The position numbers were made by a program, and so were the translations under genes. Below the pieces are notes generated by a model. It worked only from the letters and a program-made list of their open reading frames with translations, made no database searches and was not told where the DNA came from. Positions 48,123 to 56,578 of a stretch of DNA of 64,000 nucleotides are shown one piece after another (the first letter of the stretch is position 1; every line of letters starts with the position of its first letter). This DNA is from Methylocystis sp. L43 (GTDB lineage: Bacteria > Pseudomonadota > Alphaproteobacteria > Rhizobiales > Beijerinckiaceae), in the NCBI RefSeq assembly GCF_015709525.1, contig NZ_JADNRA010000025.1, forward strand, positions 1-64,000, written 5' to 3'.

Positions 48123-49052
48123 ATGCGGATCAGAATCTTGGGGTCGGGAGCCGGCGGCGGCTTCCCGCAATGGAATTGCAACTGCGCGAATTGCCGGGCT
48201 GTCCGCGCCGGAGCGCCTGGCTTTTTGCCGCGCACACAGTCCTCATTGGCGGTGAGCGCCAATGGCGCCGATTGGCTGCTGCTCAACGCCTCGCCTGATC
48301 TGCGCGAGCAAATCGCCGCCGCGCCCGAGCTTGCTCCCGCCCCCGATGACGGTCTGCGCGCGAGCCCGATCAAGGCGGTGGCGCTGACAAATGGCGACGT
48401 GGACCATGTCGCGGGTCTTCTCAACATGCGTGAAGCGCAGCCGTTCAGCCTCTACGCCGCGGGACGGGTTCTCGATGCGCTCGGCGCCAATCCGATTTTC
48501 ACGATCCTGCAGACGCAGCTCGTGCCCCGCATTGAGCTGCGCATAGACGAAGCCGTGCCTGTCACCGGAGCGGGCATCGATCTAGGTCTCGCGATCCGCG
48601 CCTTCCCCGTTCCGGGCAAGATCGCGCTCTACCTCGAAAACGCCAATGCGCCGAATTTCGGCACGAGCGCCGGCGACACGTTGGGGCTTGAAATAATCGA
48701 AGCCGGAACTGGCGACTCGTTCTTTTACATTCCGGGATGCGCCAAGGTTGACGCGGATCTCGCCGAGCGGCTTCGGGGCGCCAAGCTTGTCTTCTTCGAT
48801 GGCACGCTTTTCCACGAAAATGAGATGATCGAGCAAGGTCTGCTCGGCAAGACCGGCTCGCGCATGGGCCATATCAATGTCAGCGGCGCCGACGGCTCCA
48901 TCGCCGCGTTCGCGCCGCTCGACGTGAACCGCAAAATTTATGTGCACATCAACAATTCCAATCCTCTGCTCAACGAATTCTCGGACGCATATGCGACCGC
49001 TCAAGCGGCCGGCTGGGAAATCGGCGAGGATGGCATGGAGGTCGACCTGTGA
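48123..49052 (+). CDS. pqqB: PQQ biosynthesis protein B
   Basis: A 309-residue metallo-beta-lactamase-fold protein. It begins MRIRILGSGAGGGFPQWNCN with the Cys pair of the family (NCNCANCRAV), has TNGDVDHVAGLL in the metal region and MGHINVSGADGS near residue 250. PqqB acts as a tyrosine hydroxylase-like step on the PqqA-derived intermediate. It leads pqqB-pqqC-pqqDE with overlapping genes. PQQ serves methanol dehydrogenase in methanotrophs. Confidence 0.95.
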   Translation: MRIRILGSGAGGGFPQWNCNCANCRAVRAGAPGFLPRTQSSLAVSANGADWLLLNASPDLREQIAAAPELAPAPDDGLRASPIKAVALTNGDVDHVAGLLNMREAQPFSLYAAGRVLDALGANPIFTILQTQLVPRIELRIDEAVPVTGAGIDLGLAIRAFPVPGKIALYLENANAPNFGTSAGDTLGLEIIEAGTGDSFFYIPGCAKVDADLAERLRGAKLVFFDGTLFHENEMIEQGLLGKTGSRMGHINVSGADGSIAAFAPLDVNRKIYVHINNSNPLLNEFSDAYATAQAAGWEIGEDGMEVDL

Positions 49053-49819
49053 ACGAGATCGTAGCCATTGATTGGCGCGGCGTCGCGCCCCTCCCCCGCG
49101 ACGAATTCGAAGCTGCGATCCGTGCGATTGGCGCCGAGCGCTATCACGACAAGCACGAGTTTCATAAGCTGCTGCACGGCGGCAAGCTCAACAAGGATCA
49201 GGTCGCCGCCTGGGCGCTGAACCGCTACTGCTATCAGGAGGCGGTGCCGCGCAAGGACGCCGCTTTCATGAGCCGCGTCCATGATCGCGAGCTGCGCCGC
49301 GAATGGATACATCGCATCCATGATCATGATGGTCTGGGCGAAGAAGGCGGCGGCATCGAGCGCTGGCTCGTGCTGACGGACGCGCTCGGCTTCTCGCGCG
49401 ACTACGTGACCTCTCGGCGCGGCGCCCTGCCCGCGACGAAATTCGCCGTCGAAGCCTATGTGCGCTTTGTCGTCGAGCAGCCGCTCGTCGTTGCGGTCGC
49501 GTCTTCGCTGACCGAACTCTTCGCGCCGTCGATCCATCGCGAACGCATCGTCGGAATGCTGGAAAATTACGATTTCGTCGACGACCAGGTGATGGCCTAT
49601 TTCAAACGCCGGCTGACCCAGGCGCCGCGCGATTCCGAATTTGCGCTCGGCTATGTGCTCGATAACGCCAAAACCCGCGCTGAACAGGAAGCCTGCGTCG
49701 GCGCCGTGCGGTTCAAATGCGACGTCTTGTGGGCGCAGCTTGACGCATTACATCACGCCTACGTCACGCCCGGGCCGATCCCGCCCGGCGCATGGCGGCC
49801 AGGAGAAGCAAATGTCTGA
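49049..49819 (+). CDS. pqqC: PQQ synthase
   Basis: A 256-residue cofactor-free oxidase doing the last ring closure and oxidation to PQQ. It has YHDKHEFHKLLHGGKLN, WALNRYCYQEAVPRKDAA, HDHDGLGEEGGGIERW and the C-terminal ALHHAYVTPGPIPPGAW. It starts at GTG overlapping pqqB by four bases and overlaps pqqDE by eight. Here PqqC stands alone, unlike the PqqC-PqqD fusion of Methylobacterium. Confidence 0.95.
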   Translation: MNEIVAIDWRGVAPLPRDEFEAAIRAIGAERYHDKHEFHKLLHGGKLNKDQVAAWALNRYCYQEAVPRKDAAFMSRVHDRELRREWIHRIHDHDGLGEEGGGIERWLVLTDALGFSRDYVTSRRGALPATKFAVEAYVRFVVEQPLVVAVASSLTELFAPSIHRERIVGMLENYDFVDDQVMAYFKRRLTQAPRDSEFALGYVLDNAKTRAEQEACVGAVRFKCDVLWAQLDALHHAYVTPGPIPPGAWRPGEANV

Positions 49820-51284
49820 GGCGCATGCCGCGCGGTTCGTGATCGGGCCGGATTCGCGTTCGGCCTTCACGCGCTACGCGCGGCTGCACGAAGACCGCGC
49901 GCGCGCTCGAACGGTTATTCTCGCGCCCGAGCGCGCCTATGAACTCGATCCGATTGGGCTCATCGTGCTGCGCGCGATTGATGGCGCAACACGCCTCGCC
50001 GATCTGTGCGCGCGCCTCGCGCAGCAATATTCCGCGCCCCTCGACGTTATCACGCGCGACGTCACGGCGCTGCTGCAAGGCCTCGCCGACAAGCGGCTGC
50101 TGTGCGACGGAACCGACGAATTTGCGGCGCCGCCGCCTTCCGCCTTCGCCGCGTCGATCGCGCCATTCGCGGGCGGACCCGCGGGGCTGCTCGCCGAGCT
50201 TACGCATCGCTGCCCGCTGCAATGTCCGTACTGCTCCAATCCGCTTGAGCTCGAGCGCTCGAATACCGAACTCACCGCCGATGAATGGGGCGAGACCTTC
50301 CGTCAGGCGGCGTCGATCGGCGCGCTGCAGCTGCATCTTTCCGGCGGCGAACCCACCGTGCGACGCGATCTTGAAGAGATACTCGCACAGGCGGTCGACG
50401 CGGGGCTCTACACCAATCTCGTCACCTCCGCCGTTCTGCTGACGCGCGAGCGGTTGCAGCGTCTCGCCGAGATCGGCCTCGATCATGTGCAGGTCTCCAT
50501 CCAGGATGTCGTTCCTGAGAGCGCCGACCGAATCTCGGGCTATCAGGGCGGCGTCGGCAAGAAGCGCGACGTCGCGCGATGGACGCGCGAATTCGGCATG
50601 GGATTGACGATCAATGCGCCGATGCACCGGCAGAACATTGCGCATCTGCCGCAGATTATCGATTTCGCCGTCGAGGTCGATGCGCAGCGCATCGAGATCG
50701 CGCATATTCAATATTACGCCTGGGCGCAGATGAACCGGGCCGCGCTCATCCCGACACGCGACGCCTTCATGGAAACAGTCGGCATCGTCGACGAGGCGAA
50801 GAAGCGTCTCGCCGGCGTTCTCAATTTCGATTTCGTCATCCACGATCATTACGCGACGCGGCCAAAGGCCTGCACCGGCGGCTGGGGCCGTTCGATCATG
50901 GCGGTGACGCCGTCCGGCAAGGTTCTGCCCTGCCACGCCGCGCAGACCTTGCCGGGACTGACATTCGACAATGTGCGCGAGAGACCGCTCGCCGACATTT
51001 GGCGGAACGGCGCAGCCTTCAACGCCTTCCGCGGCACGGATTGGATGAAGGAGCCCTGTCGTTCCTGCGAGCGCCGCGAAATCGATTTCGGCGGTTGCCG
51101 CTGTCAGGCGTTCGCCATCGCCGGCGACGCCGCGGCGACAGACCCCGCCTGCCACCTCTCGCCGGACCATGCGCGCTTTGCCGCTTACGCGGAAGTCGAA
51201 TCGCACATCACGGCGCCGGACTTTATCTATCGCCGCTATGGCGGCGCCGCGGCGTCAACGGCGCGCGCCAAGGAGCCGGCGTGA
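49812..51284 (+). CDS. pqqDE: PqqD-PqqE fusion: peptide chaperone and radical SAM enzyme
   Basis: A 490-residue fusion. Residues 11-98 are a PqqD domain (YARLHEDRARARTVILAPER, then VLRAIDGATRLADL) that binds PqqA. Residues 120-490 are PqqE, with the radical SAM motif CPLQCPYC (Cys134, 138, 141), LHLSGGEPTVRRDL and a C-terminal SPASM region with CTGGWGRS, PCHAAQ and PCRSCERR. It cross-links Glu and Tyr in PqqA. It has an AGGAG site and overlaps pqqC by eight bases. No pqqA is seen upstream. Confidence 0.95.
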   Translation: MSEAHAARFVIGPDSRSAFTRYARLHEDRARARTVILAPERAYELDPIGLIVLRAIDGATRLADLCARLAQQYSAPLDVITRDVTALLQGLADKRLLCDGTDEFAAPPPSAFAASIAPFAGGPAGLLAELTHRCPLQCPYCSNPLELERSNTELTADEWGETFRQAASIGALQLHLSGGEPTVRRDLEEILAQAVDAGLYTNLVTSAVLLTRERLQRLAEIGLDHVQVSIQDVVPESADRISGYQGGVGKKRDVARWTREFGMGLTINAPMHRQNIAHLPQIIDFAVEVDAQRIEIAHIQYYAWAQMNRAALIPTRDAFMETVGIVDEAKKRLAGVLNFDFVIHDHYATRPKACTGGWGRSIMAVTPSGKVLPCHAAQTLPGLTFDNVRERPLADIWRNGAAFNAFRGTDWMKEPCRSCERREIDFGGCRCQAFAIAGDAAATDPACHLSPDHARFAAYAEVESHITAPDFIYRRYGGAAASTARAKEPA

Positions 51285-51285
51285 T

Positions 51286-51759
51286 CTACCGCTGAGCTGC
51301 GCGAGGATCGTCGCGCGGATCAAGATAGGTGATGTTCCACGGGCCGACGCCGGTCACTTGCACCACTGTATCGTCTTCGAAGGTGACCCAATGGCCCGCT
51401 TCCGCGGGCGTCGCCGCAAAACCGCCGGCGGCAAGCGTCTTCTCGGCGTTTGGATCGAGCTTGGCTCCTTCGCCGTAACGAACGGCTCCCGACAGCACCG
51501 TCATCGTCTCCATCCCGCTGTGCTTGTGCAGCCCGATTTTATATCCTTTGGGCGCACGCATTCTCAGAATGTAGGGTCCGCCCTGCGTCGGATCGCCGAA
51601 GAGCATCGCGACTTCCGCGCCCCTCGGCAGTTCTGACGGACCCGCTTTCCATTCGAGTTTATCTTGCGAAAAAGCGGAGCCTGGAGCTTCCGCCATTACG
51701 GCGATGGGAGCTGCGAGGCTTATGGCCGCGCCCGCAAGAATTGCAGCAAGATTTCGCAT
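51286..51759 (-). CDS. Secreted cupin-domain protein
   Basis: A 157-residue exported protein with a signal peptide ending APIAVMA. The cupin barrel carries KIGLHKHSGMETMTVLSG (first motif with metal His/His/Glu) and GHWVTFEDDTVVQVTG (second motif). It may bind a metal and small molecule in the periplasm; its substrate is unknown. GGAGG precedes the ATG at 51759. It converges with pqqDE two bases away. Confidence 0.72.
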   Translation of the reverse strand: MRNLAAILAGAAISLAAPIAVMAEAPGSAFSQDKLEWKAGPSELPRGAEVAMLFGDPTQGGPYILRMRAPKGYKIGLHKHSGMETMTVLSGAVRYGEGAKLDPNAEKTLAAGGFAATPAEAGHWVTFEDDTVVQVTGVGPWNITYLDPRDDPRAAQR

Positions 51760-51936
51760 AGCTTGGGCCTCCAAAGCGCGCCCCTGGCTTGAGATAGTGC
51801 GCCGAAGACACACAGCGACGAAGAATTCAAAAATTCGATTTCGGTAACAAACGAGCAACTTCCCCAGGGCATATTGAGCCTTGTCTCGCGGAGTTAAGGA
51901 TTTGTTTCGCATAAGTTGCGTAATGGAGCTTGTCGC

Positions 51937-52341
51937 ATGAAGTCGCGGGATACGCTTGTCCGTCTCAAACGGTTCCAGGCCGAGGAAAAACGCCGGCGCG
52001 TCGTCCAATTGAATGCAATGATCGCCGAATTCACGCGCATGGCCAATGAGCTCGACCGTGAAATCGGTCAGGAAGAGCGGCGCGCCAACATCGACGATCC
52101 CAATCATTTCGCCTATCCGACTTATGCGCGGGCGGCGCGCACGCGACGCGACAACATCCTTGCGTCGATCGCGGAACTGCGCGGCCAACTCGAAGAAGCG
52201 GAAGCGCAGTTCAAGGAAGCCAGCGAAGACTTCGCCAAGGCGCAGAGTCAGGAGGCGCGAGACCGCGGCGCCGAGCGCATGGTTGATGTCGTCGCCGAGC
52301 GGCGCCACGCAGAAATGCCGGAAGTTTTGCGCAGGGTTTAA
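51937..52341 (+). CDS. FliJ-like coiled-coil protein
   Basis: A 134-residue, almost wholly helical and charged protein, starting MKSRDTLVRLKRFQAEEKRRR and running as a long coiled coil through EEAEAQFKEASEDFAKAQSQ. It resembles the Rhizobiales FliJ-type flagellar export chaperone, which escorts substrates to the export ATPase. No other flagellar gene is in this window. It overlaps the end of the MNIO cassette by four bases, convergently. Confidence 0.65.
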   Translation: MKSRDTLVRLKRFQAEEKRRRVVQLNAMIAEFTRMANELDREIGQEERRANIDDPNHFAYPTYARAARTRRDNILASIAELRGQLEEAEAQFKEASEDFAKAQSQEARDRGAERMVDVVAERRHAEMPEVLRRV

Positions 52342-52916
52342 GGCTGAAATAGCCGCCAGCGCAGCCTGCCTCCGGGCGCGCGCGCCCAAACGCCAAACGT
52401 TTTTCGGCGAACGGCGCTGAACTCTTCGCCTTTGGCGAGAGCCTGGGCGACCGATGCGACATTGAAATCAAACGCCCGGAAAAAAAGCGTCGCGCCGGAA
52501 CGCCCGGCGTCGATGAAGGCCAATTCGAAACGCGCGAGGTCGGCGACCCAGCGCGGCTCCAATTCGCTTTTTGCGACACGCGTATCGATAAATGCGATCA
52601 GCGCCGCAGCGTCCGAGCGATTTGTCGCCTCTCGCGCAGCGCCGTGGATCGCCTGCCGGAAAAGCGCATCGAATCGATCGCCCAATGCGCGCGCTGTGAG
52701 CGGCAGCGCCCTGCGCACATAAAGCGCGCGTTTGCCGATCAGGCTCTGCGCAAAGACTTCCGTTTCGCGCCTGTCGATTCCGGCGAGGCGCTCCGTGTCA
52801 TACATGCTCAAGCCGAAACGCATCGCCACGGCGATCGGCGCTTCGAAGAATTCCCGCCGCAGATCATCGTCGGTGAACAGGCGCGCGAGCAGCGCCTGCG
52901 TCTGCGCTAACGCCAT
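52338..52916 (-). CDS. MNIO partner protein candidate (third gene of the cassette)
   Basis: A 192-residue soluble protein. Its N-terminus has the order LLARLFTDDDLRREFFEAP, then RFGLSMYDTERLAGID. This F-x-D-x-x-x-R-x-x-F...G-L-...-L-x-x-I pattern is like the short helical domain found in several RiPP-associated leader or recognition proteins; that likeness is by eye only. The remaining 150 residues are Ala/Arg-rich and helical, with FELAFIDAGRSGATLFF near the end. It overlaps the MNIO gene by ten bases, so it is cotranslated. In methanobactin and bufferin clusters the MNIO enzyme also needs a partner protein, and this is the likely equivalent here. Confidence 0.6.
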   Translation of the reverse strand: MALAQTQALLARLFTDDDLRREFFEAPIAVAMRFGLSMYDTERLAGIDRRETEVFAQSLIGKRALYVRRALPLTARALGDRFDALFRQAIHGAAREATNRSDAAALIAFIDTRVAKSELEPRWVADLARFELAFIDAGRSGATLFFRAFDFNVASVAQALAKGEEFSAVRRKTFGVWARAPGGRLRWRLFQP

Positions 52917-53749
52917 CGCCCGTTCTCCACGAGCGTCCGTCGCGCGCGCGCCACTTCATCGATGAGTTCGCCGAACGGCGGCATTTTCTCGTCGCGCTCG
53001 AGAATGACGGCCTTGACCGGCGCGCGGGCGATGACGCGATCATAGAGCCGCCAAACCGCATCGCTCGTCGCGGCGTCATGGCTGTCGATCAACAGACCGT
53101 CTCGCTCTCGTCCGCCGGCGTAGTGGATTTGCACGAGTCTGTCCCATGGCCAGCGCGCGAAGTCGCTTTCGAGATTGGCGCCGAAATTCGTCGCATTCAC
53201 ATGCATGTTGGCGACGTCGCACAGCCAACCGCATCCGGTCGCTTCCAGCGTGCGCCACAAAAATTCAGCTTCGTCCATTTCGCCGCCTGGAATGCGCACC
53301 ACGCAAGTGATGTTTTCCAAAATCAGCGGCGTCTTGATGCGCCTGCGCACTATTTCGACATTGCGCGCGACGACGTCGATGGCTTCCTGCGTATAGGGCA
53401 GCGACGCAAGATGCCCAATGCTGATTCCGCCCGCGCGCGTGAAGCAAAGATGTTCGCTCCACCAGGGCGGATCGATGCGTTCGATCAGCGCGGCAATTTT
53501 ATCGAGATAGCATGAGTCGACGCCGTCCGCGCTTCCGATCGAGAGATCGAGACCATGCGCGACGAGCGGAAAATGCGCTCTTAGAAGCTCAAGTTCAGCG
53601 AGCTTTTCTTTTGATGCGTCGAGATAATGATCAGCGATGATCTCGATAAAATCGACATCGTCCCGTCGGGCGAAGAGATCGGCGCGAAACTGCGGACGAT
53701 AGCCAAGTCCGGACCCGAGGGCCGGCGCGTCAATCGCGGACGCCACCAT
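52907..53749 (-). CDS. DUF692/MNIO multinuclear non-heme iron oxygenase
   Basis: A 280-residue TIM-barrel enzyme of the family that includes MbnB (methanobactin), TglH and BufB. These enzymes use two or three irons and oxygen to rebuild cysteine side chains in peptides. The expected metal-ligand positions are filled: His65 (VAHGLD), Glu99-His100 (SEHLCF), Glu145-Asn146 (LENITC), Asp178, Asn181 and His183 (CDVANMHVN), His209 (QIHYAGG), Asp222 and His224 (IDSHD), Glu251 (ILERD). I start at ATG 53749, preceded by GGAG; it overlaps the membrane-protein gene by 20 bases. The frame is open to 53878. Confidence 0.9.
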   Translation of the reverse strand: MVASAIDAPALGSGLGYRPQFRADLFARRDDVDFIEIIADHYLDASKEKLAELELLRAHFPLVAHGLDLSIGSADGVDSCYLDKIAALIERIDPPWWSEHLCFTRAGGISIGHLASLPYTQEAIDVVARNVEIVRRRIKTPLILENITCVVRIPGGEMDEAEFLWRTLEATGCGWLCDVANMHVNATNFGANLESDFARWPWDRLVQIHYAGGRERDGLLIDSHDAATSDAVWRLYDRVIARAPVKAVILERDEKMPPFGELIDEVARARRTLVENGRWR

Positions 53750-54653
53750 CGCTCGCTCCGCCGTCGCCGCAACTGCCGCCGCAGCTTGTTCCGCAATCGG
53801 AGCCATCGCTTCCGGAGCCGCGACTGAAGGCTTCGGCGAACATCGCCTCCGTCGTGCCCTTGAGCGGCGCGAATCCATATAGGCCGATGAGAAACAACGC
53901 GGCGCCGTGGAAGGCGCGCGCTTCGGGTCCGGGCGATCCGATGTGACCGACGGCCGCCTTCAGACGCCCGCCATAGGCCAGCCGCATCGCGTCGAGATAG
54001 GCGTGGCCGCGACGGCTGGCATGGGTTCTGGTCAGCACATAGGCAAGCGCAAAAAGCGACGCGACCGACGCAGCTGCGAGAAAGACCAGATAGGCGACAT
54101 TCTCGGCGCCCGCTGTCCATTCCACATAGATCTTGGCAAGCGCCAGGCCGACGATGATCAGCGTTCCGCCGATCTGCGCGCGCCGGCGCCAAATCTTCAC
54201 CGACTTGGGCTTGATCAGCTCCTCCGCGGCGAGCTTGGCGCGCAGCGGCGCGAGCTGTTCCAGCAGCCAGCGCCGCAAGCCGCGATCTTCGAACAGCGCA
54301 TGCGCCTTCGGCTTCGCCTGCACGGCTTCGAGCAGGCGCGTCTCCATGGCGTTGAGTTCGCCCGGCTCCGGCTGCTTGTCTGTCGGAATCACGTGATCCT
54401 CCGCGGCGAGGACGACGAAGCCGCGCTGCGCAAGATCATAGATCAGCGTTCGGATAACCTGATTGACGCCGCCCTGCAGGAAGGCGACCTCCATCGCGTC
54501 GGGGTTCTGCGGCACGGGCGGCGGCGCGCGGCGACCGGTGCGGTCCGCGAGCCGAATGCAAAGGTAAGTGGCCGCCAGCACGAGGATGACGACGAGGCCG
54601 AAGACATTGAGAAATTCAGGCCCGGGAAGATTAAGGATCGCAATGTTCTGCAC
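53730..54653 (-). CDS. TIGR04222-type membrane protein with C-terminal Gly/Cys tail
   Basis: A 307-residue protein. Order: membrane helix at 16-33, a cytoplasmic domain of about 130 residues (FLQGGVNQVIRTLIYDLAQRG), two further helices at 163-178 and 186-206, another soluble stretch, then a low-complexity tail from about 278 with Cys287, Cys291 and Cys295 (CGTSCGGSC) among Gly, Ser and Asp. TIGR04222 describes such membrane proteins ending in a Gly/Cys-rich tail, often next to DUF692 genes. I infer that the tail is the substrate of the MNIO enzyme encoded next. It lies ten bases after ctaA. Confidence 0.82.
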   Translation of the reverse strand: MQNIAILNLPGPEFLNVFGLVVILVLAATYLCIRLADRTGRRAPPPVPQNPDAMEVAFLQGGVNQVIRTLIYDLAQRGFVVLAAEDHVIPTDKQPEPGELNAMETRLLEAVQAKPKAHALFEDRGLRRWLLEQLAPLRAKLAAEELIKPKSVKIWRRRAQIGGTLIIVGLALAKIYVEWTAGAENVAYLVFLAAASVASLFALAYVLTRTHASRRGHAYLDAMRLAYGGRLKAAVGHIGSPGPEARAFHGAALFLIGLYGFAPLKGTTEAMFAEAFSRGSGSDGSDCGTSCGGSCGDGGASDGGVRD

Positions 54654-54663
54654 GCCAGCCGCC

Positions 54664-55776
54664 TCAGTTCGTGATCACGTCTTGCACAAGCCGTCGCGCC
54701 TGCAGCGTCGCGACGCCCAACACCGCCATCCCGATCGCCTGATGCGCGAGCGCCAGCGCCAGATGCGGGTCGCCGGCGAAGGGCGGCTGGACCAGCACCA
54801 ATGTCGCAACGCCAAGCGCGATCTGCATGAGCACATGGCCGAACAGGATCACGGCGCCGCGGCGCGCGCGTCCTTCCGCGTTCATCCACGCATCCAGAAG
54901 ATGCCCGAGCGCCAGAGCGAAGATCAGATAGGCGATCATGCGGTGGAAGAATTGGACGGTGACCGGATTGTCGACGAGATTGGTCCAGACCGGCTCCAAT
55001 CGCCACAAGACGTCGGCCGGAGGAACGAAGACGCCATCCATCAACGGCCAAGTGTTATTGACGAGGCCCGCCCGCAGTCCGGCGACAAGGCCGCCGACGA
55101 AAATCTGCAGAAACACAAAAGCCAGGATCGTCAGCGCGACCGCCTTCAGGCGACCTGCGCCCCCATGCACGAGAGAGACGGCGCGCGGCCCAAGGCCGCC
55201 GGCCACCCATAAACAGGCGGAAAAGATCAGCGCGGCGAGCAGCAAATGGATCGCGAGGCGCTCCTGCGCCACCTCGATGCGATTGACGAGGCCGGATGCG
55301 ACCATCCACCAGCCGACGCCGCCCTGGAGCGCCCCGAGCGCAAGAATGCCGACGAGCTTCGGCTTCGCCGAACGCGGCAGGCGGCCGCTCGCCCAAAACC
55401 ATATGAGCGGAACGGCGAAAACGACGCCGATCACCCGTCCCAGAAGACGATGCGCCCATTCCCAGGCGTAGATGTATTTAAACCCGGCGACATCCATGTC
55501 GGGGAACAATTCCCTGTATTGCGGAATCTGCTTGTAGGCTTCGAACGCCTCCTGCCACTCCTGCTGGGACAGCGGCGGCAGCACGCCAGTGACGGGCTTC
55601 CATTGGACGATGGAGAGGCCCGATTCGGTCAACCGGGTCGCGCCGCCAACGATGACCATCAGAAAGACCAGCCCCGCGACCAGCCACAGCCAGTCGCGCA
55701 CCGCCCGGGCGTTCGCCTCGGTCGCATGGTGCCTGATCGCCGGGATAGGTTGGGGAAAATGCAGCCAATCTTCCAT
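54664..55776 (-). CDS. ctaA: Heme A synthase
   Basis: A 370-residue inner-membrane enzyme that oxidises heme O to heme A for cytochrome oxidase. It has about eight helices and the conserved blocks VGGATRLTESGLSIVQWKP, EWAHRLLGRVIG with a heme-ligand His, LAIHLLLAALIFS, NNTWPLMDG and VQFFHRMIAYLIF. This is the COX15-like type of Alphaproteobacteria. It is transcribed just upstream of the MNIO cassette with only ten bases between, so they may share an mRNA. Confidence 0.93.
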   Translation of the reverse strand: MEDWLHFPQPIPAIRHHATEANARAVRDWLWLVAGLVFLMVIVGGATRLTESGLSIVQWKPVTGVLPPLSQQEWQEAFEAYKQIPQYRELFPDMDVAGFKYIYAWEWAHRLLGRVIGVVFAVPLIWFWASGRLPRSAKPKLVGILALGALQGGVGWWMVASGLVNRIEVAQERLAIHLLLAALIFSACLWVAGGLGPRAVSLVHGGAGRLKAVALTILAFVFLQIFVGGLVAGLRAGLVNNTWPLMDGVFVPPADVLWRLEPVWTNLVDNPVTVQFFHRMIAYLIFALALGHLLDAWMNAEGRARRGAVILFGHVLMQIALGVATLVLVQPPFAGDPHLALALAHQAIGMAVLGVATLQARRLVQDVITN

Positions 55777-55935
55777 GAGACGCCGAGGGTTGGGAGGCGG
55801 ATGACGGCGGCCAGTTAAGGGATGCGGCCCTCGCTTGTCCACACCCCGCGGCCGTCTCCGGCAAGTCGGGTCAATTTGGCTGAAAACTGCGCCGCTGCGG
55901 ATGTTAGACTAGCGCGGCTTGAGTCGAGGGATCAG

Positions 55936-56529
55936 GTGTCGGGCAAGAGCAATGAAGCGATGCGCACGATCGGCGAGGTCGCGGCGAGCCTCGACCTTCC
56001 CGCGCATGTGCTGCGCTTCTGGGAAACCCGTTTCAAGCAGATCAATCCTCTTAAGCGCGCAGGCGGGCGTCGCTTTTACCGGGAGCGCGACATCGAACTC
56101 GTGATTGCGATCCGCCGCCTGCTCTATGACGAAGGCTATACGATCAAGGGCGTGCAGCGCATCCTCAAGGAGGCTGGCGTCGAGGCGGTCCTTGCCGGCG
56201 CCGGACGCCGCCAAGCAGACCTGCCCGGGACTCCCTCCCCTTTCCGTCCAAGCGCGGGCGAGGGACGAATCGGGTCAGCGCGAGACGAAGACGAGACGGA
56301 CGCCGCCCTCTCCGCCGACGACCGCGCCATTCTGCGCGCGCAAAATCCAGTTTTTGCAGGGCTCGAAGCTCAGGACGCGGCGCCGCCCGTCGAACATAGC
56401 GAGCCTGTTGCGGCGCCTTCGGCCCGCGGCGAACCACGCCCGCTCGCGGCGCGGGAGGCGCAAATTCTGCGCGAGGCTCTGGCCGAGATCGAGGAATGCA
56501 AACGCCTGCTCAGATTGACCAGGCGATAG
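55936..56529 (+). CDS. MerR-family transcriptional regulator
   Basis: A 197-residue regulator. Residues 10-75 form a MerR DNA-binding domain: [22 protein letters not shown], then [19 protein letters not shown], and [19 protein letters not shown]. The rest is a low-complexity spacer and a short C-terminal helix ([14 protein letters not shown]). This type is common in Rhizobiales next to ihfA; here ihfA is not seen. I start at GTG 55936; an ATG at 55963 is possible. Confidence 0.83.
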   Translation: MSGKSNEAMRTIGEVAASLDLPAHVLRFWETRFKQINPLKRAGGRRFYRERDIELVIAIRRLLYDEGYTIKGVQRILKEAGVEAVLAGAGRRQADLPGTPSPFRPSAGEGRIGSARDEDETDAALSADDRAILRAQNPVFAGLEAQDAAPPVEHSEPVAAPSARGEPRPLAAREAQILREALAEIEECKRLLRLTRR

Positions 56530-56578
56530 CGAACCGGGCGTTGCCAGCGCTGCGCGGCCTCACTATAACGGCGCGAGT

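Noticed and set aside
49764-51206. A 480-codon open frame on the minus strand
   Set aside because: Antisense to pqqDE, whose radical SAM motifs are intact; the antisense protein is low-complexity and without motifs.
52338-54653. A methanobactin operon
   Set aside because: The MNIO enzyme invites the idea, but there is no MbnA-like precursor, no TonB receptor, MATE exporter or aminotransferase nearby, and the third protein does not look like MbnC to me.
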